Source of the DNA: Andalucia godoyi
Lineage: Eukaryota; Discoba; Jakobea; Jakobida; Andaluciidae
DNA length: 64,000 nucleotides
Reading direction: 5' to 3'
Assembly (NCBI GenBank): GCA_009859145.1
Contig: VRVR01000015.1
Span: forward strand, 1 to 64,000
The position numbers and the translations under genes are program-made. Shown here in pieces: positions 10,001 through 22,100 of this stretch. Position 1 is the first letter of the stretch. Each line of letters starts with the position of its first letter. Below the pieces are notes generated by a model that did not search any database, was not told the origin of the DNA, and saw only the letters and a list, made by a program, of their open reading frames with translations.

Positions 10001-10240
10001 ACCGCCATTGCTGGACGATGCCGCCGCAGGAGATCTGCCTAGATGACTGTGCGGCGCCTGTGGATTGGACGATGGACTAGGCCGCCCAACCATGCTTTGC
10101 GGAGAAGGTCGGGAAGGCCCAGAGACATCGTCTCGAAAGCCGCGCGAGGACGAGGAACTCGCAGACGACGATGAAGCCGGAGGGGTGTTCGGACCATCGT
10201 CCTTGTCATCCGTCTTTTTCTTTTTCAAAAATCCAAACAT
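7058..10240 (-). CDS. Large coiled-coil protein with UVR-like motifs
   Basis: 1,060 residues from the ATG at 10240 (MFGFLKKKK); 13 further in-frame codons upstream lack an ATG. Residues 1-380 are disordered and rich in Ser, Ala and Pro. About 385-870 are long coiled coil. An acidic segment follows (about 890-1010), then a short helical end. Three places match the short UVR helix pattern (acidic/aromatic-ERAxxxxxxI): near 443 (EDFDRANIVTERI), near 782 (RNFREAQRITNEI) and in the last 40 residues (EDFERAAEIQADM). UVR motifs mediate protein contact in UvrB/UvrC and Clp adaptors; their role here is unknown. A structural or cytoskeletal scaffold is a guess from the coiled coil. It is divergent from the 70-residue gene at 10686. 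Confidence 0.88.
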   Translation of the reverse strand: MFGFLKKKKTDDKDDGPNTPPASSSSASSSSSRGFRDDVSGPSRPSPQSMVGRPSPSSNPQAPHSHLGRSPAAASSSNGGGVASAGAASDDMGLFAGMNVAPTSTRKATSGSSGTAAHSSSPASAHSSAHASSERSSQSTSSNTGGPPQRNAGEDSSRVSASVLSNASSAVDSATVGARSSNGPKTVAPVLDDAVVFRPPSPVEGTSGETSERKQPARVATRRRKGGKIGAADGSGKTEDGTDSQAEALQSDPAPADVDQEISSDRKQPAPAVATSMSKTDNLAPANENSRKLDGAADEEDALRVDKVPVNADHKNPLDQKPIVSAAPASAPAIHAVEVPASTTTDSKSESVVLAQQVPQQESLQMKADIPTAAIPKHLLQAAEALNAALQRDLSKVRGTEDSIRNEMRCSSFLRRKAFCDLSELRRASASLQNELEEAAMSEDFDRANIVTERIGKCLESIAQTQFLLDGFESKFAEIEKATQETAEQRKKVFETYLDQMQSLLAEQEMIVEQNIYVPSEDILNLESEISEASLRIARRERHANLDLEDVRQRMASLQAKIDSSTADLQQQKTEVERRKQAVEEEIAALEVQLRLKRAEHSRLTKTHEETVTRISQMSSRFDRDKDQIIAEQKQLTDILRSFEKERADVAKKQAEVDSKALVFRERERKSREVFDRLAAQYAALETQASEAESLTEQSVEELKILSSIRDVENAAYRRIERLRESVSALEEDIQKSASSKLRIQNEISSMRQNMATAEVRLPELEKEKKLAVAARNFREAQRITNEIKQFQQLQVEGETMISALSDELLAENRKSEQLSNESVMASSLLQQEERTYDIERIRFLTEQLNLLGKEMSSGKKMSIQELDYVRQEMSVCETERKVLSSKHASDVANGMVLLPESSVESTEVDAEESTEHAGHVEDELSVGFHDMLGLSSDEDASAANAHSLGAESPGAEVSPSFDFLAPNVSADADTEMHEETDDDAEAGSTVEAMQTEEEDPAIIWNARLIEIEQVLMQHDADIVAASDNEDFERAAEIQADMDRLVLEKEDIMAKLASRS

Positions 10241-10685
10241 TTGATCCGGAGTTGCACCACGGATAGATCTCGATAGCAAATTTAATTTAAATAATAATTA
10301 ATTTAAAATTTAAAAAAACAGAAATGAAGGTAAAATATGACATTAAAAAAAAGATAAGAGGACAAAGGAAAAGGTGGAAAAAGCAGACACGGAAAGAGGA
10401 GCTTTTCACGAACGTGATCGATTTCCATGTTGTCCATTGAGCGCTGACAAGTCGGAGAAGACTCAGAAAAACGAGCAGCTACGGCCGGCGGCACCATTTT
10501 CTTGAATTCAGGAAAAAAGGGTGCATCAATTCTCAAAACAACCTCCCAACACGAAGCAATGTTTCAATCGAGACAGCAAGGTATTTTCCCCTCCAAATCG
10601 ACCCGTGGTGTATGTGCTCTGCACTGCGCGAGGCTGTTGAAAAAAGAAGCACGAAGCACGAAGCACGACATCGGCTAGATAAAAA
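10241..10685. other. Divergent intergenic region, AT-rich
   Basis: 445 bp between divergent starts. An A/T-only block at about 10281-10318 contains an 18-bp string repeated exactly at 51954-51971. A 7-bp unit GAAGCAC is repeated three times near 10646-10668, just before the 10686 ATG. No gene was seen. Confidence 0.5.
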
Positions 10686-10898
10686 ATGGACTTTGCGATT
10701 GCAATTGCGGTTTGTTCTGCAGTGGCTGTTTTTCTAACGCCCTTTCAAAAGCACCTGTCAAAGTATCGCTACGCAAAGTATGACAACCCGCTGCTTGTTG
10801 TGGAGTACTTGCGCCGGATAGATCCACCCGCAGTTGAAGCAGCAGCATCCGGCATCTCATCTCGTCATGCGCTAGAAGTGTCTCGGTCCTCATCGTGA
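10686..10898 (+). CDS. Small single-helix membrane protein, unknown
   Basis: 70 residues. An N-terminal hydrophobic helix (residues 3-18, FAIAIAVCSAVAVFLT) could be a signal anchor. It is followed by a basic aromatic stretch (HLSKYRYAKYDNP) and a short polar tail. The small size, good start context and position between two divergent large genes suggest a real small gene, but no family was recognised. The last ~20 residues are Ser-rich and less gene-like, so the 3' end is uncertain. Confidence 0.5.
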   Translation: MDFAIAIAVCSAVAVFLTPFQKHLSKYRYAKYDNPLLVVEYLRRIDPPAVEAAASGISSRHALEVSRSSS

Positions 10899-11135
10899 TC
10901 TTGTTCGCCGGTGCAGTGCCTCCCCTCTCCTTTTAATGCGAAACAAGGGAAGAAGAAGAAGAATGGAAACCATGGAGGATCATCTATATAACGATCGAGT
11001 CATGTCTTTTTATTCTTTCTTTTTATCATTATTGTTACTATTGTGTAACTTTTTCTTTCGCGGGTACTCGGGACGGCGGGACAATTGACAAACAAATGTG
11101 CTTGGGACACAGAAACAGCGACTACTACAATGTAT

Positions 11136-12773
11136 TTAGCAATCGTGTTGTTTGAATGCGGACACCATGCGGTCCTGCATGGCGAGAAGACGGTACTCCG
11201 AATCCTCAACGGTGAACTCGATGTCGTCTGAGTACATGTCGTGCTCCGCAATCTTCTGCGGAACGGCTCCCTTGACGAAGCATCCGACGAGCAAACCAGA
11301 CACGATGGATATTCCGATCGTGATGGCCAGAGACGCAAGCTGGTACTTTGCCTGATCGTCGCCACGCGGGAACACATCGCTGAACGTACCATTGTAAAGA
11401 CTGTGATCACCTGCAGCTCGAAGCGCAGCAAAAATACTTGCAAGGCCGCCCATAATCCCAGGCACTGCATGCAAAGCATGGACAGAACAAGTATCCACCA
11501 GTCCTAGGTGTTTGCGCAGCAGCGCAGGACCGTAAATGAACAACAACGTAGACACACTTCCGGAAGCGAAGCCAATCACCATTGCACCGCCGGGACCGAT
11601 GTTCAAGTCCGCAGTAGAACCAACAGCCACTCCGCCGGCGAGAACTGCATTGCAGACATCCACCATTTCAATTTTCCGGTGGGAGCGGAACGTCCGGGAG
11701 AACAAAAAGGTAGCAATCGTCGACGAACAAAGAGAGAACACAGTGTTGATGATGGCAACGGACTGTCTGGACTTGGCTGGTGCTGCATTAAAAGAAGGCC
11801 AGAATAGCCACAACGAGACAGTTCCCAGAAACGCAAGCAGATCGCTCGTGTATCTTGAGCGATTGTCTTTGTGGTCCGCGTGGCTGGGCTTTGACATGAC
11901 CCAGGAAACAGCCAGTCCGAAGAGTCCCCCAAACGTATGGATATACATGGAACCGCCGACATCGATGGACTGCAGCTGAAGAGCGCAGATATAGTAATTC
12001 AACGAGTAGAAGATGCTTTCTAAAAATGCAATCACAAACAACTGCGAACTGTCGACTTTTCCAATAAGCGCTCCAAACGAAATGAGAAACGTAGCTGCAC
12101 CAAAGTTGCCTTCAATCAGCCACCGGACAGACAGCTCAATATTTGACCAGTGGCCCTCGTGTGCCTTCTCAAAGAATCCCATGCACAAGATGACCCATTC
12201 CACCATGAAACAAGTAAGCAGGAGGGTGAACCCCAATGCCCCAAAGCCATACCGACGCAAGAACGTCATCAGATACGCAAAACCAATAAGCATCATGGAC
12301 GAAATACCCACATACATGGTATACAAGGAGTCCACAGGAGCGATGCTGTAGTCACCAAACAAGTACCACAGAATAGTGACTGCGAGTTGGCCAGTAAACA
12401 GCAAAACAGAGCCCCGGCTCAGCTGAAAACTGTCACCCTTCTCGCTGTGAGACGACGAAAAGCCCAGCTCAGATAGTGCAGAAAACGGACTTCCCGAAGC
12501 AATGGCATTCACCTTGTCCGCAAGCTTTTGCAAACGAGCACGGCGATCGGCAATAGAAACGTACCCCTCAGACACAGCCGCATCGTCCTTTTGCAACCCA
12601 GAGGATAAGTCCTTTGCGATCAGAGCCAGCTCGTCGCCATCAATGCTCGAAGACACTGCAGAAAGCAACTTCCGAGCCACAGAGACGGATATCACAGGAG
12701 ACGCCCCCATCGGAGTCATTTCAATGTCTGGAGAATCGGGTCCCCGCGCTATTTCTGAAAACGGATTCTCCAT
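11136..12773 (-). CDS. Rh-type ammonium/ammonia transporter
   Basis: 545 residues from the ATG at 12773 (MENPFSEIARG). A longer reading to 12941 only adds translation of a GAA/GAG tract as poly-Ser. About 150 N-terminal residues are mostly polar and cytosolic; then there are about eleven membrane helices. Rh-family signatures include GGSMYIHTFGGLFGL (pore His), DLLAFLGTVSLWLFWPSFNAA and the second pore-His segment SVHALHAVPGIMGG. This places it in the Rh50 branch rather than the plant/bacterial AMT branch. It moves NH3/NH4+ (possibly CO2) across a membrane, probably the plasma membrane. The long N-terminal extension is unusual for Rh proteins, which normally start close to helix 1. Confidence 0.92.
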   Translation of the reverse strand: MENPFSEIARGPDSPDIEMTPMGASPVISVSVARKLLSAVSSSIDGDELALIAKDLSSGLQKDDAAVSEGYVSIADRRARLQKLADKVNAIASGSPFSALSELGFSSSHSEKGDSFQLSRGSVLLFTGQLAVTILWYLFGDYSIAPVDSLYTMYVGISSMMLIGFAYLMTFLRRYGFGALGFTLLLTCFMVEWVILCMGFFEKAHEGHWSNIELSVRWLIEGNFGAATFLISFGALIGKVDSSQLFVIAFLESIFYSLNYYICALQLQSIDVGGSMYIHTFGGLFGLAVSWVMSKPSHADHKDNRSRYTSDLLAFLGTVSLWLFWPSFNAAPAKSRQSVAIINTVFSLCSSTIATFLFSRTFRSHRKIEMVDVCNAVLAGGVAVGSTADLNIGPGGAMVIGFASGSVSTLLFIYGPALLRKHLGLVDTCSVHALHAVPGIMGGLASIFAALRAAGDHSLYNGTFSDVFPRGDDQAKYQLASLAITIGISIVSGLLVGCFVKGAVPQKIAEHDMYSDDIEFTVEDSEYRLLAMQDRMVSAFKQHDC

Positions 12774-13163
12774 GATCTGGGAAACCGGCACGATGACACT
12801 TGGGCGTCCGCAGCAAGAAGAAGTAGAGGAAGAGGAAGAGGAAGAGGAAGAAGAAGAAGAAGAGAAAGCGTGGGTGAAAGCGCAATCGGAAAAATTGAAA
12901 ATATCAAACTCCAACAACAACTCCAACAACGGCAACGTCACGGAAAACGTAGTTTTTTCGCGAAAGTCGGAGAAGCTGACAGGTGTACTCCGTAGTGACA
13001 GAAAGACTTACACAACAGGCAGTTCGGGGCGCAGCCAACCACTTGAACCTTTTTTCTTTTGATGGGGAAGAGGTTCTGACTACGACGGATCATCAGGACA
13101 GCAGAAGAGGAGAAAAAGCGGCAAATGCACACAGCAGAAGTAACTTTCATGCAGCACATGCGT
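12774..13163. other. Upstream region of the Rh gene; 3' end of the dynein gene
   Basis: 390 bp between two minus-strand genes. It holds an imperfect GAA/GAG tract at about 12815-12866, within 100 bp of the Rh start. At its right edge an AATAAA (rc of 13159-13164 region) overlaps the TAA stop of the dynein gene, so polyadenylation would occur almost at the stop. No further gene was seen. Confidence 0.6.
12815..12866. repeat. GAA/GAG trinucleotide tract
   Basis: Imperfect purine triplet run (GAA and GAG units), about 42 bp upstream of the Rh transporter start codon. On the transporter strand it is a pyrimidine tract. Confidence 0.9.
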
Positions 13164-16100
13164 TTATTCAGGGCTCAGAAGACCACACACACCAGCCAAA
13201 ACCCACTTGTGGGGCTTGTCTTGCGACTTGAGATACGCGGTTGTGACGTACGTTGCACCACGCATGGAGGTCGCATAGACAGGACATTCATATGTTCCTT
13301 TCAGGTCCCGTTTTTCCGACAACATTGCCTTCACATAAATCACCGGCAACGCAGGATGCAACTGCTTTAGAATGGAGTCCTTGAGACATCCTGCTTGGGT
13401 GTCCCAGCGTGCGCCTTCAAGGAACAGCCCATGGATGTACGCGCCATCTCGCGGAGCTGCGCCAACCTCTTCAGGCCCCTTTTTCGTGACATCCGTCATC
13501 AAACACATCTTGTCCAACGGCAAATCCTGCTTTCGAGCCGTCGTCTGCATCACAGCCGACAAGAACAAGAGAGGAGAGAAGAGACCGGAAAGCCAGACCG
13601 ACTTCGGCAGATTAAGATCGTTTGACCACTCCGCGAGGAATTGGACCCTCTTCAGCAAATCACCGTACCACGATCCAAGCGGTTTCAACGAAGGGTACGC
13701 AACCTTGGACCACGAATCAGGAACGCGATCTACAAACAGCGCATTCATGATGCGCTCCATTTGCTCCGAGACAGTAAGCTCGCCGCGGAGACCCATTTCA
13801 AGAGTTCGCAACGACATGCGAATTTCCCTGATCAGTATGTTCATGCGATCGCATTCTTGCAATACGACGGAGATATAGGGAGTTCGCTCTTCAATGCGGC
13901 CAATCATTTCCGCAACGTCGTAATTCTCAGGAAGATCTCTCATAATGTCTTCGATAATCTGGCGGACCTTGCTCTCGCGAGATTCTCCAGCAGCCACCGC
14001 ACCGCCACCTTCGAGTTCAGTCAGCAGTCGGAACAAGCTGTCTGCCTCGTTGTTCAAAAAGTTAATCTCAGCATTTGGATGCAATCCAAACATCGGTGGA
14101 GACTCCTGCGGCAGCGACTCCTCGATGTACGTCACGTACTCGGGATACGAGGACACGGGTGGGACTACAAACCCTGGGCCAAGATCAAAGCTTCCTTCCA
14201 AAAGATTTTCCATCATCAATGTTTCCAGATACGTTGAGCAGGTACGACGATCCCACTTGTCCGTGATGTGTCCTCCGTACATGATTTCTCCAAACATGTA
14301 TCGAATATCCTCCCAAGGTACGTTGTTGTTGGCCTCGAGATAGTTGAAGAGCACATTCGCGGAGATCGTCAGATCGCCCGTATTGAACGAATACGCCCGC
14401 GACCAGCCTTGGAAGCCAAACTTGCGGCGACCGAGCACAAGAGCATGGAAGAAACATAGGGTAAACAGAATGGTCTTGAATTCCGTCTGTTTCATGCAGG
14501 ATTCTAAAGTGTCCTGGTTGAAGTTTGCATACGCACGGAGCAAGTTCGCCTTCAACGTCTGGGGCGCCTCGTTTGTGATCTTGAGCGAGTTCTGCAAAAT
14601 ACCTTGTGGAATGTGATCTGCCGGCTCGGCAGTCAGGAAAACGCGGAAGTCTTTGTGCGCCGACTCAGACAGCGATTCCAAAGACCGCTCAAGAGACGGG
14701 AGCCACTTCTTCATCAGGTGGATGTTCTGCAACATCACCCAGCCACCAGTTTTCGACAACTTTTCCAACGCTTGCTCGGCAATAACCTCCTGACCTTGAC
14801 CCAAAGAAACATTGCGGAACTTGCCGTTGTCTTCCGAGAACCCAAGCTTCCTTCCAAGTGCTTCTGCATCCTTCACAGGATCCGCACCCGGGAACAAAAT
14901 GAAAAACAAAGGAGTTGACGGTGACGATTCAAAGAACGTTGCTTCCAAAGAGAACGGGGTCTGCTCGACAAACCGAGATCCCATTGCTTTCTGCACGAAA
15001 TCCCGGACAGCATGCGTCGTCCGATCGGGGCGAAGAGAGCGAATGACCAGCAGTTTTTGAAATTCCGTCTTGTTCTTCCAGTCTTGCGGCAACTTCTCCT
15101 TTTCGGGCTGTTCGGTCTCCGCCCATTCACGCCAACGCTTAGCTGATCCTTCCATGTCGTCCGCAAGCCGCTCAAATCCTTCCAGATCGCGCAAGCCTTG
15201 GACATTCGCCCAAAGTGCATCATCCAGCCAATCCGAAAGCGGATTTGGGGGAGGCTGCGCGGGACGACGGCCAGCGATGAACTGCGTGACCTCCAGAGGA
15301 TCAAGCTCCTTGGACTTCAGCATTATGCGGAAGCAAAGATCAGCCGAAAACACCAACTTGTGTTTCTCGAAGAGACCACGGCGCGCATACGTGAATACGC
15401 ACCATGTGACATTATCAATCAGCTTTGCAACGCGCTCCGCAACTTCTTCTGCAGGAGAACACGTGTCAATCGCTCTGCTGAACACAACGACGAACGAATT
15501 GAGAGAAAATTGATACATGACCTCGATGCGCGATAAAGCATCCAGCAAGAAATAGAGCAGAGATCCGCGAGAAGCAACAGGTCTGTACAGCTCTCTGGCC
15601 TTATTGATGTCTATTTCTGTCTTCTTCGCTAGCTTGACCTTCTCCTCAATCTCGTTGGAAGTCGCTTTCGTCACTTCCAAATTCTCAATCAGAGAAATGT
15701 CTCCAAGAATGTCACCCTCTGCCTTTGAAAGTCGCTCAAGCAGATTATCCTCCAATTCCTTCAGACGGATCTTGAACTCGTTCTGTTGTTTAATCAATCC
15801 AGCTTTCTGTTCTTCGAGATCAGGGCGTTCTTTCTTCACAACCAGCGCAAGCAGTTGCTCTTCAAGACCATCCTCCGTGACCATGAAATTCGTCAGCTGC
15901 GTTTCCGCTTGAATTTCCGGCTTGTAGTGCGGATTCGACAACTTTGTCTGGAGGATAAGACGGAACTTCGGATCGTACTCCACCTCCTTGTCTCCAAGGC
16001 GAACAAACAAGTCTCGGCCTTTGCGGATCACCTGCCGCGACAAAATGGGCTGCAACACAGCGTCAATCGACTCTTGAATGTTTTCGATGAGAACAGTGTG

Positions 16101-19100
16101 CCCATTCTTGATCGCATTTTCCAGCATGTCCAACATGCGATTCTGACCAAGACGCATGACCTTCAGACGGTCGCCATACAAGTTCTTCACAAAAGAAACA
16201 CCCTGCAGTTGCGGGTCAATGATAAGGGGCCAGCGTTCGCAGCGAGTGAAGATGGTTCCATTCTCTATGGAGACGCGGTCAGCAGGAAGCCCGAGATTGT
16301 TCCATCCTGCAACAGCCGCATCATCGGTCAGCAGTGCCAAAGGATCGACCGTAGGAGAACAAGCAAGATGGATGTCTTTCAGCTTCGGGATCCACCGATC
16401 ATTCAGCAAGTCCTTGCGGAAACGGAACGTAAACGCACCGATATACGACACAAATGCCGCAGAAACCAGAACATCGCCCACTAAAACATCCAGTGCTTGC
16501 TGCAACTTCTTGATATTCTCAGCCCAGCGCACGTTTTCGGATGCAAGGGCTCGAACAAGGCGCTGTGCTAGACTCAGACGATTCTGCGTCTTCTCCGCCT
16601 GCTCCTGGACGGCCAACTTTTCCGCGTTCGCTTTCTCAAACCGTTCCTCCAAGTCACGCAGCTTCGCTTGCAAAGCCGCTACTTCTGCCTGCACTGCTCG
16701 CAACTTCGTATTTGCAGCATCCAACTGAGCGTTGGCTTCGGCAAGCTTCAATCGCTTCGGTTCAACTTCGCAAAAGATGTCATAGTAGATCACAGTGTTC
16801 CTGGCCCACTCGCAGATACCTGCAGCAGCAGAAGACTTCGATTTCAGATACTCTCCATTGAAGTTGGGACTCGTCAAAAACGGCTGTGCAGCTTGCAAAG
16901 ACGCTGCAGGAATGTTTTCCTTGTCGTACGTCTGCAATGTCTTCAGGAACTGGTCCACGTTCGCCATGGCTTTCTGAGCAGCAGACCAGCTACGATCTTT
17001 GGTAACACCGGATTTCGGAGACAGCAAGATTAAGACCACGTTCAACACATCCGCAACTTCCTGGGTGGGCTTCTTGAACGACTTCAGCTCTGTTAAGTTT
17101 CCCTTGTTCAGCGTATTCAGAGCGGCCTCGGCAGCAATAATGGCAGGCTCTGCGCGTTTCAACTCTTCCTGGCACTGTTGCTGGAAGCCAGAAACCTCGC
17201 GTGCAATCTTGTTGCACACGTCAGCTTCTTCCTGCGCTTTGGCATTCTCGGCCTCTACAATCGCTGTCTCGTGCGCAACCTGCTTCAGGAGCTTTTCCAC
17301 TGCAGCTTTCTTGTCCTCCACAATGACCTGTTGCCTCTTCAGGTTTTCCTCGAGTTCTGCAACATCGTCCGACGTCTTGCGCAGTTTCACCAATCCGGCC
17401 TCAAGACGCTCGATCTTGGAAACTGTAATGGAACGCTGCGAAGACAGAAGATTCTTGTAGAAGGCAATCAACTCCAAAAACGACTTTGGAGTGGTGTAAT
17501 TGTACCGTCGCTCACGGACCAAAAGTTCCTTGGACGCATCATCAACCGACTGATGCGCAAATGCCATGAACTCCACAACCTTTGCCTGATTTTCCTTCGA
17601 GCCAAGATCCACATCTTCCAAAAAGCGGTTTGCCACGGAGACCAGCGCTTCCCGGGGCCACGGCTGGAACCAGTCAATAACTGTGCAACTGACAAGTGCC
17701 GGGAACTTTCGCGCACGAACGCGGAGGGCATCCCCTACTGGAGAGAAGCACAGGACAACATGCAAATTACGACGCACTTTCTCAATGAAAAAGTCCCAAC
17801 AATTGTCGCGAGTATCAATTACCCCTGCTTGCTTCACCTCACTTCGGATACCATTGACAATCGTGTCGATTTCATCCGTCGCAAACAAGTCCGGGATGTT
17901 TCCGGAAGAAAGCAGATCGTTCAAGAATACGAGGAAGCGTTCGTCAACGATTTGCGAATCCGTAAACAGGAACACTGTGGATTCTGACTTGAGACCGACT
18001 TTCATGTACATGTTCTTCAAGTCCTCTTTCAGCTCATTGATGCCGTAAGAACGTGAAATCGTAATCTGCGTAACGGTGTATCCGGATATGAACGCGGCAA
18101 GTCTGCTCAAAGACTGTTTTCCTGAGCCACCAACACCAACCAACAGCGCGTGACCGGCAGGATTCTCGATGATACGGGAAATTCTGCAAACGTGGGACAT
18201 GGCATCCTCGAACAATACGAGGTTCATGACTGCATTCGTCTCATTGTAGTCGTTCAGCGCATCGTTGAGAGTCTTGGCAAGTGATTGGAAACTTGACACC
18301 TCGTCATAGACTTTCTCAGTTCCGTAGCCACGAGCAAAGTGGGAAAACACGAGTGGTGTGGGAATCAACACATCGGCTTCAAAGTCCGGGAAGTTCTTCC
18401 GCACCGTCGGGAGCAGCACTTCCTTCAAGAAGATGTGGCGGTCATCTTCGTCCACAAGACGATCCCCGTACACACGACAAGCCTCGTGGATCCACAATGA
18501 AGTCAGCTTCCTCACGTCCGTAAAAACGTTGGAACGAGACAAAAGGATGCCTTGGAAAATGTCCGACAGGTGTCGCAAATTGAATTCGTAGTGGAATTTG
18601 ATCGCAGTCTTCAAGAATGTATCGGTGACTTTCTTGTGCAAGTCAAGAGCAGCCGAGACAATCTTGTCACGAACGTTCTTCACTCCTTGCGCAAAGTTCT
18701 GCTGCAAATGACCATCCAAAATGGACACGTAGATTGTTTGCAACGACTCACGAGAAGGTAAACTGACCGCAAACGTTGCGAAATGTCGTTGCAATCGAGG
18801 GTCGACAAAAAACGATCCCGCGGACGGATTCATCGCTGCAAGATACTGACAGTTGTGAACATCCTTCAAAGTAAGCTTTTTGCGATCATACCAGTGAGAA
18901 TAATCAACATGCTGTCTGATCAAAGCGATAGGGGTCTGTGTTCCATAGTTGTCGACGTACGGCATATTCAGATCGTCAACAAAGTAGATCATGCGCTTCG
19001 TTCCAGGAGGTCCGTAGTTGCGACCCGCTTTCTTTTCCAACGGTCTTTCCATGATGGCCTGCAGTGTCCGAGCATCTGTGTAGTAGTTGAAATTGATCTT

Positions 19101-22100
19101 CGTGGTCATGATTTGGTCTTCGGGCAACTTTGCAACTTTCTGCGAAACCAACTTCGTCTTTCCGGATCCGGCAGGACCGACAAGCAGAACAGGGTGACGC
19201 AAGCGAATAAGCATATCCATGAAATACTCCAGACAAGATGTTTCAACGGTAGGGACCATCACGGAGGAAAGTGGAACTTCAGGATCGTACACAAACGTCG
19301 ACATCAGGTCGTTCCATTTCTCGAAGCGCAACACACCGTCCACATTCTTCACATAATAGTCAAAGACGGTTCCGGCTTCCGGATACTTCACCGTCTTGAA
19401 CTCGCCTTTCCACCACCGCGAAAACTGCAGTCGGTAGTCAACGTTATCCTCAAACGTCAACGGTCCTCCAAACGCCCAAACGCAGGAAAAGACCACCAGC
19501 AGTTCGTACACGTCCTTGTCAGACTCGCCGGGCTTCACTAAAGGCAAAAGACCGTTGAGATAAACGCAGAAGTTCTCAACTGAAGAGATATCGCTTACAG
19601 GAACGATACTCTTGAAGTTCTTGCGGACGTAGCTGACACAAAGAGGCAAATACCTTTCGACAAGCACTTGGAGATGCGTTCGTTCATTGACATCTTCCCG
19701 CCTCTCGATCCACGATTGGACAAACGGCATCCAGCCAATATCCTGCTCTGCAACATACAAGATTCCCGCACGCGACACCGTTGCCGGAGTCGCATATTTC
19801 AGATGCGAAATCTCGAACAACAGACGCATGTGATCCAGCAAAGGAATGCGCTCATTGGACGCAAGTGTCAAAATCTTGTTGTCGTCCATCACGGAGTTCA
19901 TGGATTCAATCCATTCCGTATCCAAGTCCCCATCCAAAATGATCCACTTCGGATTCGTGTCTTCGACACGCCCAAGGTCTCGCATGATCGATGACAACAG
20001 CCCATCTTCCCATTCCCGAGTTGCAGGATTGATGTACCCGTACAGCTCATTGGACGTGATCGCCTTTGGATTCAGATCCTTACAAGTCGTCTTCTTCCCG
20101 CGTTTGGTGGTCGACGCTGCAAGAGACTTCCAAACCACCGATTTTCCAGCTCCAGACGGACCCAAGACGAAAACGGAGTGACGAACAGTAAGCAGTTCCT
20201 CGAGTTGAACAACCTTCAAAATGAGACTCTCCTCTGGTTGCCAGCCCTTTTCTACAATGCACTGGCGGATCGTTTCCTCAAACGTCATATCTCGCTTTCG
20301 AGGAAGTTCCAATCCCGGAAACAAGTCATTGATGAGACCCATGAAGACAGACAGATCGTCTGCAACAATCTTTGGAAGATTGAAGTCTCGCAACGCTCGC
20401 ATAAGAATCATCTCCTCGTCAATGTGCGGCTCTGCACGCCGAAGCGAGCCTGCAACCACCAAAACGGATTTGATTGCACGCAGACCCCAATCGTAGTGAT
20501 CCTGTTTCGACAGCAGGTCTCTGCACAAGCTGTACAACGTAATGAATTTCTTCGCAAGGACGCGCGCGTTCACAAAACCCTCTGCCATCAACATGTTCTC
20601 ACAAATCAGTTCCAGATCCGGCACGACAACAGTCACCGGTCGGAAAAGAGCCTTCAGCGATTCGGGCAGCTCGGTCCGTCCCAGATACCCCGGATTCATC
20701 GTGATGAATGCTCCGCACGTGAGATCCAATGCAATGTCTTCTCCCTGGAAATTGAATCGGGTTTTGCACTCGCGAATTGCATCCAAGATCGATTTAAACT
20801 GTGTCGAAACGACGGACAAAACTTCAACAGAAATACGGTTGAACTCATCGAAGCAGCCCCAGGCTCCAGAAGACGCCAGACCTTTGAAAATGTTTCCCAG
20901 CGATTTGTAATCCATTTGGTCTGAACAGTTGAAAACATACACGGGTTTGCCGACCTGAGATCCCAAATCTTTTGTGGTCTCTGTTTTTCCAGTACCGGCT
21001 GGTCCCGCTGGGGCGCAGCCCATAATCAAATGCAAAGACTGTGTGGCAGTGATGTAAATACGATCTGTCAAGGGAGTGATGACCAGCCGTGGCCCGTTTC
21101 CGAGATACTCGTATCCATACACAAACTCGGCATCGCAGATGTTAATAAAACATTCCTTTTTGGCGTCATCCCAACGAGGTCGTAGCTGACTCTGCCACGC
21201 GAAGGCCGAAGAGGACTCGACTTTATCGCGGATGACGTTTTGAATCACATCGCGAGCATGAACATCAAGCGTCACCAAACACATGACAGTCATACGGTCG
21301 CCTTTCTTGAGGTCCCCCTGCACCAACTTGATAAGATTATGCAGTTGCTGGATTTGTTTCTTGTTGTAGTCTTTCAGTGCATTCTCGTTCCCGTCTTCAA
21401 GACTCTCAAACGCATGAGACACCTCTGTCGCCCAATAAATCTGCGTCGTCAACAACACCACTTGAGCGGGGAAGTCCAGCAGCCACGACTCTCGAGGTTT
21501 CTCCTCGTATGCGTACACGGAGGACTGAATAATCTTGTTCAAATTGAAACGAATCGCTTCAACGACCCGGTTCAACCACAACTCTACCTGGCCAACGCAA
21601 CTGCACGCAGAATCGAACCCAACTACTTCTCCCTCTCTGCTGATCATACCCACCGCGTTGTTTGTTAACGTGGAGCCTTCCTTCGCAAAATCCAATTTCT
21701 GGATGGCTTGGAAAAGCTTTGGCATGTGAGACATCACAGCATGAGGGGACTGCCCGCCTTTTGACAGGATGTCCAGCAAATCAGGAACTGAAACGAAATA
21801 GAATCGAGGGAAGGCTTTGCGCTTGGTTTCGAGATACTCCGACAGTGACTTCTCGCATTTCGACAGCTGGTCCTGAATTCGGGAAAGCGCATCATCCAGC
21901 CCGTCTTTGCAACAGGCGTCAACAATGCGTGGTGTTCTTTCAGCATCTCGCAACAATCCTTTCAAATCATTGTCTAGCCTTTCGAATCGAGCGGAATCTT
22001 CAGGAAGTTGTCGGCGGATGTCCTCCGAACCAATAAAGATGTTCTCGAGGTACGCCCAGGTGCGCTGAACATCAACAAACAGAGAGATTGCTGAATCCAC

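Noticed and set aside
12774-12941. Longer N-terminus for the Rh transporter with poly-Ser
   Set aside because: It consists of translation of the GAA/GAG tract and lies before a good ATG at 12773.
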